From: Serripes groenlandicus
Lineage: Eukaryota; Mollusca; Bivalvia; Cardiida; Cardiidae
Direction: 5' to 3'
Assembly (NCBI GenBank): GCA_031761405.1
Contig: JASEVX010000011.1
Location: forward strand, 39,096,139 to 39,160,138
Length of the DNA: 64,000 nucleotides
Shown: positions 11,871 to 23,060 of the stretch, piece by piece
How positions within the stretch are numbered: position 1 is the first letter of the stretch
How the letters are laid out: each line of letters opens with the position of its first letter
Made by a program: the position numbers and the translations under genes
The notes under the pieces: generated by a model
The model's database searches: none
Told to the model about the DNA's origin: nothing
The model's input: only the letters and a program-made list of their open reading frames with translations

Positions 11871-13882
11871 AGAAGAAGACAAAGAAATCTCTCTTAAAGT
11901 GACAGTTTCGGAAAAGTCTAACCACGATCCAAATGATGTAAACAGGAGAAATATAAGCGGTGAAAAAAGAGCCAACGTTGCGAAGGACTTGAAGTCAGCT
12001 TCTTCTTCGAACATATTTCACAAATATTTATTGGAAGCTGACCAAAAGAAATTAAAGCTTGGAAATTATACCGAGGTACCGACTATGTCGACACTAAGAA
12101 AAATTATATCGGAACAAATGAAAAAGAAAGCTTACACACTAATGTTATTGCAGAATTGCAACTTCTAAAAGAAGCATATGAAGCTGAAAACGACCCGTAC
12201 ATAAGGGAGGTGTGCTTAGATCCATTTACAATAATTCTAATTTCCCAAAAGCAAATTCAAAAAGCCAAAGCTCTGTCTTCTGCAGGAAATCTTCGACTAT
12301 ATATCGATGCAACTGGATCCGTAATTTCAAGTATTCCTGGACAAAAAAGACCATATTTATATTCAGTTGTCATAAAGCCAGACCAAATGCCTCCTGTATC
12401 ATTAGCAGATATGGTCACTACCCAGCATACAAGACCAAGAATTCAACTACTATTATCAACATTTGTCTGGATCGTAAATAAAACCGGTGCTTTGCTTCAT
12501 ATTTCAAAGGTAGAAACAGATTGTAGCTATGCTCTTATACAGGCATGTTTGAAAGAGTTCAATAGCACCACAATTAAAGAGTATTTGTTAAAATGTTACG
12601 ACGCCTTACACTCAAAAAGTTATAGCGTTTGTAAATTAACCATACACCACTTATGTGCAGCACACATGTTAACAAACTTCATTCGACAATTGAAAAAGTC
12701 TAATATTTGTGTCTCAAAGCAAAAGAGGGAATTTATCATTTCGGCATTTGCTGCGCTACAGAACACAACAACTGTAACAGAGGCAGATATAGTCTTTCGG
12801 GATGTGTGCATTGTCTTCCTTGCAAAGAAACTTACAAGAAGGACAGCTGCAGCAATCGAAAGACTTCAATCTCAGTTTATTACCACAGAACATGTTGAAC
12901 AAGATGAGGATATGAGTTATGGTGAGAGACATGAAAGTGTAAAAGATGAATCCAGACAGGTAACGATTAAATCAACATCCCCCTTCACTGGTACATTCCA
13001 AGAAATTACAGAAAAATGCATGAAAGAAGTGATACTAGATGATACTTCCGAAAAGGATGAGGCAAATCAGAACTATTGTCCCAAAATAATCAATATTTTA
13101 AATGACAGGTACATGTACCTTCTGCCGATGTGGACAGGAATAATGCTCAAGTTTTTGTCCGACGAATCAGAGACCAGGGACACAAATTCGGCTGTTGAAT
13201 GTTGGTTCAGAATAGTCAAGCATGATATCGGTGTTGCTTTACATGCAAGACCTGCAAGGTTTGTTGTGGCATTAAAGAAAGCTACCACATCAAGACTCAT
13301 AGCATACGATTATCCTGCTATAAGAAAAGGAACATACAAGCGGGCACGGAAGAGGAAGAATGAAGAAGTAAGTATTGAAACAAAAGAAGAAGTTTGGAAG
13401 CCGAAGAGAAAACAAACAAAAGAACCAAAATATTATAAAACACCAAGCAAAGTACAAATTACCCCACAGAAGGGATTACAGCAAACCTTTCCGAGGGTTA
13501 TGCAATGGGGCGGTATGCATGGAGATTTGACACTGTCAAACACGTGTACAATTGATAATGGTTTGACAATTCTACATATGACTTACATGGAAAATGTGGA
13601 ATTTAAAAAACACGTGAATGAGAGTGGTAGCGAGCTTTCGAAAACGCTTCTAACAGTCTTCAAGTTCATGGACGCAGAAGAGTTCCCCGAGGCAAAGCTA
13701 GCCTGGGTATCGGCTACATCTGACGTCATAACAAAGACAACAAATTTGTTTGGGGATGAATATGACTATTTCATCAGATATATAGAAAAGGAGTGGAAAT
13801 CTAAGACGGTCTCAGTGTGCTCAAATGGAGAATGTCCGGAGCCAAGGGTAGAATCAAGAGAATTATGTGGACTAAGTATTAG
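11871..13882 (+). CDS. Transposase exon 1 (DDE core)
   Basis: Frame 1 to about 12,125, then frame 3. The 582-codon open stretch listed from 12156 begins with TTG and is open further upstream, so that position is not a real start. It ends at AG|GTATGT (donor 13883) with two bases left over. Without splicing the frame would stop at 13904 after a few non-conserved residues. Confidence 0.75.
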
Positions 13883-15957
13883 GTATGTTTCAGATCAGAT
13901 ATGATCTATCACTTAAGAGTAACTTGTTTATTGACAAAGGTAGACTTGTCTAAAGAATACAACTCACATCTCAAATTATATCTAAAATGTTTTTGATGAA
14001 CATATATAACGCATCACATTTTACATATATACAATAGATACAATTTAAAGGTTATGACTAAGTGTTTCTGGATAGCTGAAATGTCAACCCATAGGCTTTT
14101 TATGTCAAATTAAGCTCACCTGAGCATGAATGTGAGGCATTTTGATCACAGTTTGTCTGACGTGCGTCCGTCCGTCGTGCATCATGCGTTGTCAACATTT
14201 GCCTTGATAACATTCTAGAGGCTACATTTTGCATCCATTCTTCAGGAAACCGTATCAGGACATCTTCATCAAATCTTAGAGTAGTTCGAAACAATTTATA
14301 TTTTCTTCGAAACATGAATAACCTCATTCTTTAATCAAGTTATTACACATTTTGACATCCAACTGGAGAAAAGTACGGTGGCACAGAGGTGACATGTGTA
14401 TGTTTTTATTTATCTCGTGCGCACGACATACTAAGTCGTGCGCACGAGATAATTAAGTCGTGCGCATGAGTTATTAAGTCGTGCGCACGAGATACTATGT
14501 CGTTTCGCACGAGATACTAAGTCGTGCGCACGAGTTACTAAGTCGTGCGCACGAGATACTATGTCGTGCGCACAAGTTACTAAGTCGTACGCACGAGATA
14601 ATTAAGTCGTGCGCACGACATAATTAGCCAATTAGAATACACTTTACATACATGAATATTGTTTGACAATGGCTGATAGCGGAAATACGGTGGCGCCACA
14701 GAGTTGTGTTATTGATTTGATGATTACAATGTAGGGAACTGATTTTCGCTAGCAGCCATTCTCAAACAATATTCATATATGTAAAGTGTATTCTGATTGG
14801 CTAAGTAGTCGTGCGCACGACTTAATTATCTCGTGAGCACGAGTTAGTAACTCGTGCGCACGACATATTATCTCGTGCGCACGACTTAAGTATCTCGTGC
14901 GCACGACTTAGTATGTCGTGCGCAGGAGATAAATAAAAACATACACATGTCACCTCTGTGCCACCGTAGAAAAGGGATAGGATTCTCAATTAGTATAATT
15001 AACTTTAATTTTGTGTGAACTTCGTGATTCCTTCGATTTTGACAACTTAATTGTTTCGCATAATCATGAATTCGAAAAGTGTTAATCAATATCTGTTAGG
15101 TTCGTTTTTTTTACGATTCTGTTAATTGATCATTAACTATTATAACTTTTTATTTTAATTTTGGATTTAGGACCGGTGACCCGTTTGATTGTATTCAAAG
15201 TCTCATGCATATGTGGATGGAAATAACCGAATCTTGTGAAGCTATCATAAGTGCAGCGGTCGAAGGGTAAGTGAACGTAACATAAAAGACATTTCTAAAA
15301 TAAGTAAAACAAATGATAAGCGTGTATGGAATATTTAGGAAGATCTATGCAAACATCTACTTGACCATTTGTAGAATTATTTTGGTAATGTTTGACTTGC
15401 GCCATCCCGGAGACAATTACAGCACGATACAAGACACGCTTGCACTAATAATCAACGTTTAAATTGATATATAATTAATTAATGCTTTGTATCAACGGAA
15501 TCCTGTTCCTGCCATCGACTTTTCGAGTAAAACAAACGCGAAAACTGGAAGTCATCCTAGTTTCGACTTAAGAGTATTAGTACTATAAATTCCACTCAAT
15601 CCATAATTTCTTTTCTATCTTTTCAGCACACTAAAGACGTGTTCAGGTAGAAGAGTACGCAGAAGAGTTATAACTCAATCATATCCAATTTTCGTCGTCA
15701 GAGTTTACGAACACTGTCTGTATAATAGGATCACACTGGAACGCATAATTTCACTGCCGGAAATTGCCATAGGAAGTTCTCGCTATGTTTTAGCTGGAGT
15801 GACAATGTTGAAGAACCAACATTTTTGTGCTCTTATTTTAACTTCACGGTACGGGCATGTTTGGTATAATGGACTACGTGGGGAACTACAAAACTTGCCA
15901 TTTGAAACCCAAAACTGGTTTCCATGCCATGCACTGTATTGTCAAATTTCAACATAG
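11871..15957 (+). CDS. DDE transposase with C-terminal peptidase-like module (three exons, one frameshift)
   Basis: Roughly 810 codons over three exons: 11871-13882, 15171-15266 and 15627-15957. The introns are GT/AG, and the phases (2, 2) join without stops. The catalytic triad is seen as D in YIDATG (12306), D in VETDCSYAL (12519) and E in NSAVECWF (13197). A CAAH zinc-type motif (about 12654-12665) sits between the second D and E, the order found in Mutator-like transposases. A lysine/arginine-rich stretch follows at about 13,340-13,450. After that, SNTCTIDNG (Cys codon 13545) and, in exon 3, NQHFCALI (His codon 15820) and WYNG (15862) resemble Cys and His boxes of ubiquitin-specific peptidases. 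The family link to FB/NOF and the peptidase fold are inference. The first ~85 codons are in a different frame from the rest, so this copy is probably broken unless frameshifting rescues it. The SINE upstream obscures the true start. Confidence 0.8.
12115..12140 (+). other. Frameshift in transposase exon 1
   Basis: Similarity-like coding leaves frame 1 (SEQMKKKAY) and continues in frame 3 (HTNVIAELQLLKEA) around the A-rich run ATGAAAAAGAAAG. The simplest explanation is loss of one A. A G-AAA-AAG slippery heptamer is present, so programmed -1 frameshifting cannot be excluded, nor an assembly error in the A run. Confidence 0.65.
13883..15170 (+). other. Transposase intron 1
   Basis: Donor GTATGT at 13883, acceptor TTGGATTTAG ending 15170. 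Most of its length is a nested 595-bp foldback element and flanking AT-rich sequence. Confidence 0.65.
14374..14968. mobile_element. Nested 595-bp foldback MITE
   Basis: Ends TACGGTGGCACAGAGGTGAC and its reverse complement, flanked by GAAAAG on both sides (14368-14373 and 14969-14974). Both arms contain tandem copies of the self-complementary 14-mer GTCGTGCGCACGAC. Further in is a second inverted pair (TTTACATACATGAATATTGT versus its complement near 14,765) around a short loop. Nearly the whole element can fold on itself. No ORF. Confidence 0.9.
15171..15266 (+). CDS. Transposase exon 2
   Basis: 96 bp between TTGGATTTAG and GTAAGT. In the phase set by exon 1 it reads RTGDPFDCIQSLMHMW and onward without a stop, ending AAVE plus two bases. 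It keeps the frame into exon 3. Confidence 0.65.
15627..15957 (+). CDS. Transposase exon 3 (His-box-like end)
   Basis: Acceptor CTATCTTTTCAG. It continues in phase for 110 codons to TAG at 15955-15957. It contains RRVRRR, then YVLAGVTML, NQHFCALI and HVWYNG, the spacing expected of the His-box half of a USP-like peptidase. Confidence 0.7.
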
Positions 15958-17002
15958 AATGACCATGATTATACAAAAGATGTTCGAATCATTTTGATTG
16001 GTTGAAAAACACGGAATTTAGGTTGTGTTACTTGTTTTCTCTATTTGTCATATGTTAAACATTTGAAAGTTTATTTGGTCGAATTCAAAATAGTTTTGCA
16101 ATAGTGTTTATTGTAAGACCCTCTATGCAGTTTTTTTCAACTTATTTTAATTGTGTTTAAACAACAACACCCATAGTTTGCGGGGCTCGATTCTCCTGTA
16201 TTACATTTGTTAAAAGTTTTAAACTGTTCTCATCTGAAACTATTTTCCTGTTTTCAAAGTTATTTCACTTAAATAGGCCTTGCATATATCTCGTTGTGTT
16301 TAATTTGTTTTGATTAGTTACATAACACGTCTCATATATTAAGGTAGTTTTGCGTGAAATTTAGACTGGTTTTAATTTTACATTGTATATCTTGAACAAA
16401 TATTCACCGCTGAAAGAAATGCCCGATTTCTTTTCATTATAATTTCACACTGATGTTCCGTGAATTAACATTTGTCATAGGTGTTGAACATGAGTTGTGC
16501 ATCTATTAAACTTCTACTGTTTTGAAAATACTAGCTTTATTTGAAAGTAGACCAGACACATACAAATTACCCTTTACATAGGTGGTTCAAATTATTTGGG
16601 TTGATTGACAAGCATGGGTACTAATGGCAGGGACTTTTTGGCTATATAGAACTATACACTAGAGTCAATTCAAAGCCATTCACCGCCCTCTATTTTCTTT
16701 TTCTCATTTTCCGTGCACATGTGAAGAAATGTAAGCAACACTGTTAGTGTATGTCGAAGTTGTTGGGTTATGTTAAATACTATGAAAAGAAATTATTTGA
16801 TAAATTACAGATCTTATATTATTTGTCATTCCCATACAAATCATTTCATTGTCCTAGCATTATTTCAACTGCGAACATTATCAAAAATAAAATCAGTATC
16901 AAGAAATGAAAATGTTAGGTTAACTAAATAGTAAGATAGACTAATGGAAAATGAGAAGTGGTTCTTCTTAACCTAAAACGTTTACAAAGGTTACAGTTTC
17001 AA
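15958..17002. other. Transposon core, 3' of transposase
   Basis: AT-rich, no ORF of note, no repeat family recognised. Would contain the transposase 3' UTR. Confidence 0.5.
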
Positions 17003-17160
17003 TGGTATTTCAGTCATATCACGGCGGTCAGATCACCCACCTAACGTGTTGTTTCCAGTCTTTCTCGCAACAGTACTCCACACAGCAGTATTCACGACCC
17101 CTTATGTCGAATGGACTGATAGCCTTCGTTGTAACCGACTCAACTATCGCGACTCGATGT
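17003..17160 (-). repeat. SINE-A, degraded, in transposon core
   Basis: CAGTCATATCACGGCGGTCA and CAACAGTACTCCACACAGCA mark the body. The head is reduced to AACCGACTCAACTATCGCGA. Sits just inside the right arm. Confidence 0.65.
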
Positions 17161-17184
17161 TTTGTATATAGCAAAGCCGTGTCG

Positions 17185-20100
17185 TTTGTCCTTCTACATG
17201 ATCAGAAAGACGATTGGCCCATTTTCCCGAATATCGACCTGGCCCGAAATTTAGAACGATATTCAAATCGGTATTCGCTCTACAATATGGTCAGAAAAAA
17301 GATAGCACCATTTTCTCGAATATCGATATGGCTCCATATTCAAATCGATATTGAAATCGGTATACGCTCTACTACATGGTCAGAAAGACAATATCACCAT
17401 TTTACCGAATATCGATCTGGCACTAAATTCAAATCGATATTCAAATCGGTATTCGCTCTACTACATGGTCAGAAAAGGGATTGCACCATTTTCTCGAATA
17501 TCGATCTGGCTCCACATTCAAATCGATATTCAAATCGGTATTCGCTCTACTACATGGTCAGAAAGACCATAGCAACATTTTACCGAATATCGACCTGGCA
17601 CTAACATCAAATCGATATTCAAATCGGGGTTCGCCCTTCTACATGATCAGAATGACAATGTCATCATTTTACCGAATATCGACCTGGCACTGAATTGAAA
17701 TCGATATTCAAATCGGTATTCGCTCTACAACATGGTCAGAAAAAAGATAGCACCATTTTCTCGAATATCGATCTGGCTCCATATTCAAATCGATATTGAA
17801 ATCGGTATACGCTCTACTACATGGTCAGAATGACAATGTCATCATTTTACCGAATATCGACCTGGCACTGAATTCAAATCGATATTCAAATCGGTATTCG
17901 CTCTACTACATGGTCAGAAAAGGGATTGCACCATTTTCTCGAATATCGATCTGGCTCCACATTCAAATCGATATTCAAATCGGTATTCGCTCTACTACAT
18001 GTTCAGAAATAAGATAGAACCATTTTCTCGAATATCGATCTGGCTCCATATTCAAATCGATATTCAAATCGGTATTCGCTCTACCACATAATCAAAAAGA
18101 CAATAGCACCATTTTACCGAATATCGACCTGGCACTAAATTCAAATCGATATTCAAATCGGGGTTCGCCCTTCTACATGATCAGGAAGACGATAGCACCC
18201 TTTTCACGAATATCCATCTGGCTCTATATTCAAATCGTTATTCGCTCTACTACATGTTCAGAAAGAAACTAGCACCATTTTCTCGAATATCGATCTGGCT
18301 CCATATTCAAATCGATATTCAAATCGGTATTCGCTCTACTACATGGTCAGAAAGACCATAGCACCATTTTACCGAATATCGATCTAGCACTAAATTCAAA
18401 TCGATATTCAAATCGGGGTTCGCCCTTCTACATGTTCAGGAAGACGATAGCAGCATTTTTACGAATATCGATCTGGGTCTATATTCAAATCGTTATTCGC
18501 TCTACTACATGTTCAGAAAGAAACTAGCACCATTTTCTCGAATATCGATCTGGCTCCATATTCAAATCGATATTGAAATATGTATTCGCTCTACTAGATG
18601 GTCAGAAAGACAATAGCACCATTTTACCGAATATCGACCTGGCTCTAAATTCAAATCGGGGTTCGCCCTTCTACATGATCAGGAAGACGATAGGACCATT
18701 TTCACGAATATCGACCTGGCTCTATATTGAAATCGATATTGAAATCGATATTCGCTCTACTACATGTTCCGGAAGACAATAGCACCATTTTATCGAATAT
18801 CGATCTGGCTCCATATTCAAATCGATATTGAAATCGGTATTCGCTCTACTAGATGGTCAGAAAGACCATAGCACCATTTTACCGAATATCGACCTGGCGC
18901 TGAATTCAAATCGATATTCAAATCGGGGTTCACCCTCCTACATGATCAGGAAGACGATAGGACCATTTTCACGAATATCGACCTAGCTCTATATTCAAAT
19001 CGATATTGAAATCGATATTTGCTCTACTACATGTTCAGAAAAAAGATGGCACCATTTTCTCGAATATCGATCTGGCTCCATATTCAAATCTATATTGAAA
19101 TCGGTATTCGCTCTACCACATGATTAGGAGGACGATAGCACCATTTACACGAATATCGATCTGGCTCTATATTCAAATCGATATTCAAATCGGTATTCGC
19201 TTTACTTCATGTTCAGATCAAAGATAGCACCATTTTCTCGAATATCGATCTGGCTCCATATTCAAATCGATATTGAAATCGGTATTCGCTCTACTACATT
19301 CTCAGAAAGACATTAGCACCATTTTACCGAATATCGACCTGGCACTAAATTCAAATCGATATTCAAATCGGGGTTCGCCCTTCTACATGATCAGGAAGAC
19401 GATAGGACCATTTCACGAATATCGACCTAGCTCTATATTCAAATCGATATTGAAATCGATATTCGCTCTACTACATGTTCAGAAAAAAGATAGAACCATT
19501 TTTTCGAATATCGATCTGGCTCCATATTCAAATCGATATTGAAATCGGTATTCGCTCTACTAGATGGTCAGAAAGACCATAGCACCATTTTACCGAATAC
19601 CGATCTGGCTCTAAATTCAAATCGGGGTTCGCCCTTCTACATGATCAGGAAGGCGATATCACCATTTTCACGAATATCGACCTGGCTCTATATTCAAATC
19701 GGTATTCGCTCTACCACATGGTCAGAAAGACAATAGCACCATTTTATCGAATATCGACCTGGCACTAAATTCAAATCGGGGTTCGCCCTTCTACATGATC
19801 AGGAAGGTGATAGCACCATTTTCACGAATATCGATCTGTCTCTATATTCAAATTGATATTCAAATCGGTATTCGCTCTACTACATGTTCAGAGAAAAGAT
19901 AGCACCATTTTCTCGAATATCGATCTGGCTCCATATTCAAATCGATATTGAAATCGGTATTCGCTCTACTACATGGTCAGAAAGACAATAGCACCATTTT
20001 ACCGAATATCGACCTAGCACTAAATTCAAATCGGGGTTCGCCCTTCTACATGATCAGGAAGGCAATATCACCATTTCACGAATATCGACCTGGCTCTATA

Positions 20101-21920
20101 TTCAAATCGATATTGAAATCGATATTCGCTCTACTACATGTTCAGAAAAAAGATAGAACCATTTTTTCGAATATCGATCTGGCTCCATATTCAAATCGAT
20201 ATTGAAATCGGTATTCGCTCTACTAGATGGTCAGAAAGACCATAGCACCATTTTACCGAATACCGATCTGGCTCTAAATTCAAATCGGGGTTCGCCCTTC
20301 TACATGATCAGGAAGGCGATATCACCATTTTCACGAATATCGACCTGGCTCTATATTCAAATCGGTATTCGCTCTACCACATGGTCAGAAAGACAATAGC
20401 ACCATTTTATCGAATATCGACCTGGCACTAAATTCAAATCGGGGTTCGGCCTTCTACATGATCAGGAAGGTGATAGCACCATTTTCACGAATATCGATCT
20501 GTCTCTATATTCAAATTGATATTCAAATCGGTATTCGCTCTACTACATGTTCAGAGAAAAGATAGCCCCATTTTCTCGAATATCGATCTGGCTCCATATT
20601 CTAATCGATATTGAAATCGGTATTCGCTCTACTACATGGTCAGAAAGACAATAGCACCATTTTACCGAATATCGACCTAGCACTAAATTCAAATCGGGGT
20701 TCGCCCTTCTACATGATCAGGAAGGCGATATCACCATTTCACAAATATCGACCTGGCTCTATATTCAAATCGATATTCAAATCGGTATTCGCTCTACAAC
20801 ATGGTCAGAACAAAAATAGCACCATTTTCTCGAATATCGATCTGGCTCCATATTCAAATCGATATTGAAATCGATATTCGCTCTACTACATGTTCAGAAA
20901 AAAGATAGAACCATTTTTTCGAATATCGATCTGGCTCCATATTCAAATCGATATTCAAATCGGTATTCGCTCTACTACATGGTCAGAACGACAATAGCAC
21001 CATTTTACCGAATATCGACCTGGCACTAAATTCAAATCGATATTCAAATCGGGGTTCGCCCTTCTACATGATCAGGAAGGCGATATCACCATTTTCACGA
21101 ATATCGATCTGGCTCTATATTCAAATCGATATTGAAATCGGTATTCGCTCTACTACATGTTCAGAAATAAGATAGAACCATTTTCTCGAATATCGATCTG
21201 GCTCCATATTCAAATCGGTAATCAAATCGGTATTCGCTCTCCTGCATGGTCAGAAAGACCATAGCACCATTTTACCGAATATCGACCTGGCACTAAATTC
21301 AAATCTTTATTCAAATCGGGGTTCGTCCTTCTACATGATTATGAAGACGATAGCACTATTTTCACGAATATCGATCTGGCTCTATATTCAAATCGATATT
21401 CAAATCGGTATTCGCTCTACTACATATTCATCAAAAAGATAGCATCATTTTCTCGAATATCGATCTGGCTCCATATTCAAATCGGTATTCAAATCGGTAT
21501 TCGCTCTACTGCATGGTCAGAAAGACCATAGCACCATTTTACCGAATATCGACCTGGCACTAAATTCAAATCGATATTGAAATCGGGGTTCGCCCTTCTA
21601 CATGATCAGGAAGACCATATCACCATTTTCACGAATATCGACCTGGCTCTATATTCAAATCGATATTGAAATCGGTATTCGCTCTACCAGATAGTCAGCA
21701 AAAAGATAGCACCATTTTCTCGAATATCGATCTGGCTCCATATTCAAATCGATATTCAAATCGGTATTCGTCATACTAAACAATGACGGTAACGTATATT
21801 TCAATGCGTAACAGAATTCACGAATCTGGTGCTGGCTCTATATTCGTTTTAGCTCTACATTCATATCGGTATTGAATATCGATTACCGAATACCGAACTT
21901 CGTGCCAACTTCACATACCT
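17185..21920 (+). repeat. Right inverted arm: ~51 monomers of 89 bp plus unique cap
   Basis: ATG-containing landmarks recur at exactly 89-bp steps (17376, 17465, 17554). Three types alternate: TTACCGAAT with CTGGCACTA, TTCACGAAT with CTGGCTCTAT, and TTCTCGAAT with CTGGCTCCAT. A 663-bp block is duplicated almost exactly (about 19,430-20,090 and 20,093-20,753). The single-copy cap begins near 21,770 at CATACTAAACAATGACGG and ends CTTCACATACCT. Confidence 0.9.
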
Positions 21921-21929
21921 GTTTCATTG
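21921..21929. repeat. 9-bp target-site duplication, right
   Basis: GTTTCATTG, identical to 4802-4810. Confidence 0.93.
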
Positions 21930-22167
21930 ATCAAAATCATCACAGGACAGAATACAGCCAAGTTCACTGTATATTTAATTGTCCAAAAAGGTACTGGTGT
22001 CACTCCGAATATGAAATAGGCCATACGTAAACAGTACTTCGAAAAGTGGATAGTGATGATTATGTCGGTTTAAGAGGGGATGTTCAAAAGGTTTGCGAAA
22101 AAAGTGCTCCCATGTCTTTATTTTTTGAAGCATTTCTAAAAAGATGAGTAACTATGTATATTTAACT

Positions 22168-22825
22168 CCACTCGTATATAACATACAAACAACATCGTTT
22201 AGATGCTGCTTTCTATAGCCATGGATTGTACGTTTTCTTTTCATTGTGGAATATTTTGAAAATCACTGGGTGATTTTTTGAGAGAGCACAGCACCCGTTT
22301 GTATGCACGGGTACGAAATGTGTTTGGCCGATATATTTTAACTAGCGTTAGCGTAGTTACGAAAACTCTAAATGTACGTGAGTAATGAATATGACATTGT
22401 GTGATCAAATTGCTATTCAATCGCACAATAACTAATAAAGATCCAGCAACATACTTGCCATAATATAGAAACAAGAGCTTTCTTTCGCGAACTTTTTGAA
22501 TACCCCTCGTATATAACATACAAACATATAACATACAAACATCATCGTTTAGATGCTGCCATGGTCTGCACGCTGTATAAACTGTTCGAGTGATATAAGA
22601 GCAGTCATCATGCACGGGTACGTTGACGTCGACGTCAAAATGTGTTTGGCCGGTATGTGTTAACTGGCGTTAGCTTAATTACGATTACTCTAAATGTACG
22701 TGAGTAATGAATATGACATTTTATGATCAAATTGCTATTCAATCGCACAATAAAGTTCCAGCAACATATCTTCTATAACATAGAATTAAAAAGCCCTTTT
22801 CCAGGAATTTTTGAACGAACACCCC
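22168..22825. repeat. Tandem duplication, two ~330-bp units
   Basis: Unit 1 (22168-22504) and unit 2 (22505-22825) share CTCGTATATAACATACAAAC, CATCGTTTAGATGCTGC, TAAATGTACGTGAGTAATGA and TCAATCGCACAATAA in the same order. Unit 2 has short indels. No coding potential recognised. Confidence 0.8.
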
Positions 22826-23060
22826 TCATATCTTGTTGAGGGATGCCCAGAGCTTTGGCGACGACATCGGAACCGTTACATCGACAAACCTACCACTGGT
22901 ACTGGTAACTAACCAACGCAAAGGCCATGATACAAATGCGATCGGAAACGGTGTAAAACGCTTTTCAATCAAACAAAGCAGTACTTTCCCGCTACTGAGG
23001 GGTGACACATGTAATCCTACACAGAGGTACAAAAAAGACAAATACATGGAGAAGTGTTAA
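22826..23060 (+). other. Unidentified open frame (75 codons)
   Basis: An ATG at 22833 opens LRDAQSFGDDIGTVTS and ends at TAA 23058-23060. The antisense strand is also open over the same span. Composition is less AT-rich than the surroundings, so it may be a fragment of a mobile or host gene. No family recognised and no splice partners seen. Confidence 0.25.

Larger units (their letters stand above)
4811..21920 (+). mobile_element. Complete 17.1-kb foldback (FB/NOF-like, Mutator-type) transposon
   Basis: Both termini read AGGTATGTGAAGTTGGCACG inward. The outer ~165 bp of the two ends are reverse complements with one mismatch seen (at the GAGCT/AAAACG junction). Inside each end is a long array of an 89-bp monomer, in inverted orientation on the two sides. 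The arms are unequal (about 6.2 and 4.7 kb) and flank a 6.2-kb core with an intron-containing DDE transposase. The flanks carry a perfect 9-bp duplication. Satellite-like inverted arms with a separate coding core and 9-bp duplications are the hallmark of Drosophila Foldback/NOF elements in the Mutator superfamily. Assignment to that branch is inference from architecture and the DDE/CxxH layout. Close identity of the ends suggests a fairly recent insertion. Confidence 0.9.

Noticed and set aside
11683..12168. 161-codon ORF as a complete small protein
   Set aside because: Its first half is SINE-A and its second half is the N-terminal part of the transposase in the pre-frameshift frame.
12156..13904. 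582-codon ORF as a complete single-exon gene
   Set aside because: It begins with TTG in the middle of an open stretch and its last codons run past a good donor at 13,883. The two downstream exons continue in phase.
17002..20868. Matching plus-strand ORFs (65-200 codons) in the right arm, e.g. beginning MKSVFALL
   Set aside because: Same satellite read from the other arm. Two ORFs are identical only because of the 663-bp duplication.
4811..21920. CRISPR array or prokaryotic repeat system
   Set aside because: The 89-bp units have no alternating repeat/spacer structure, and the genome has introns and SINEs.
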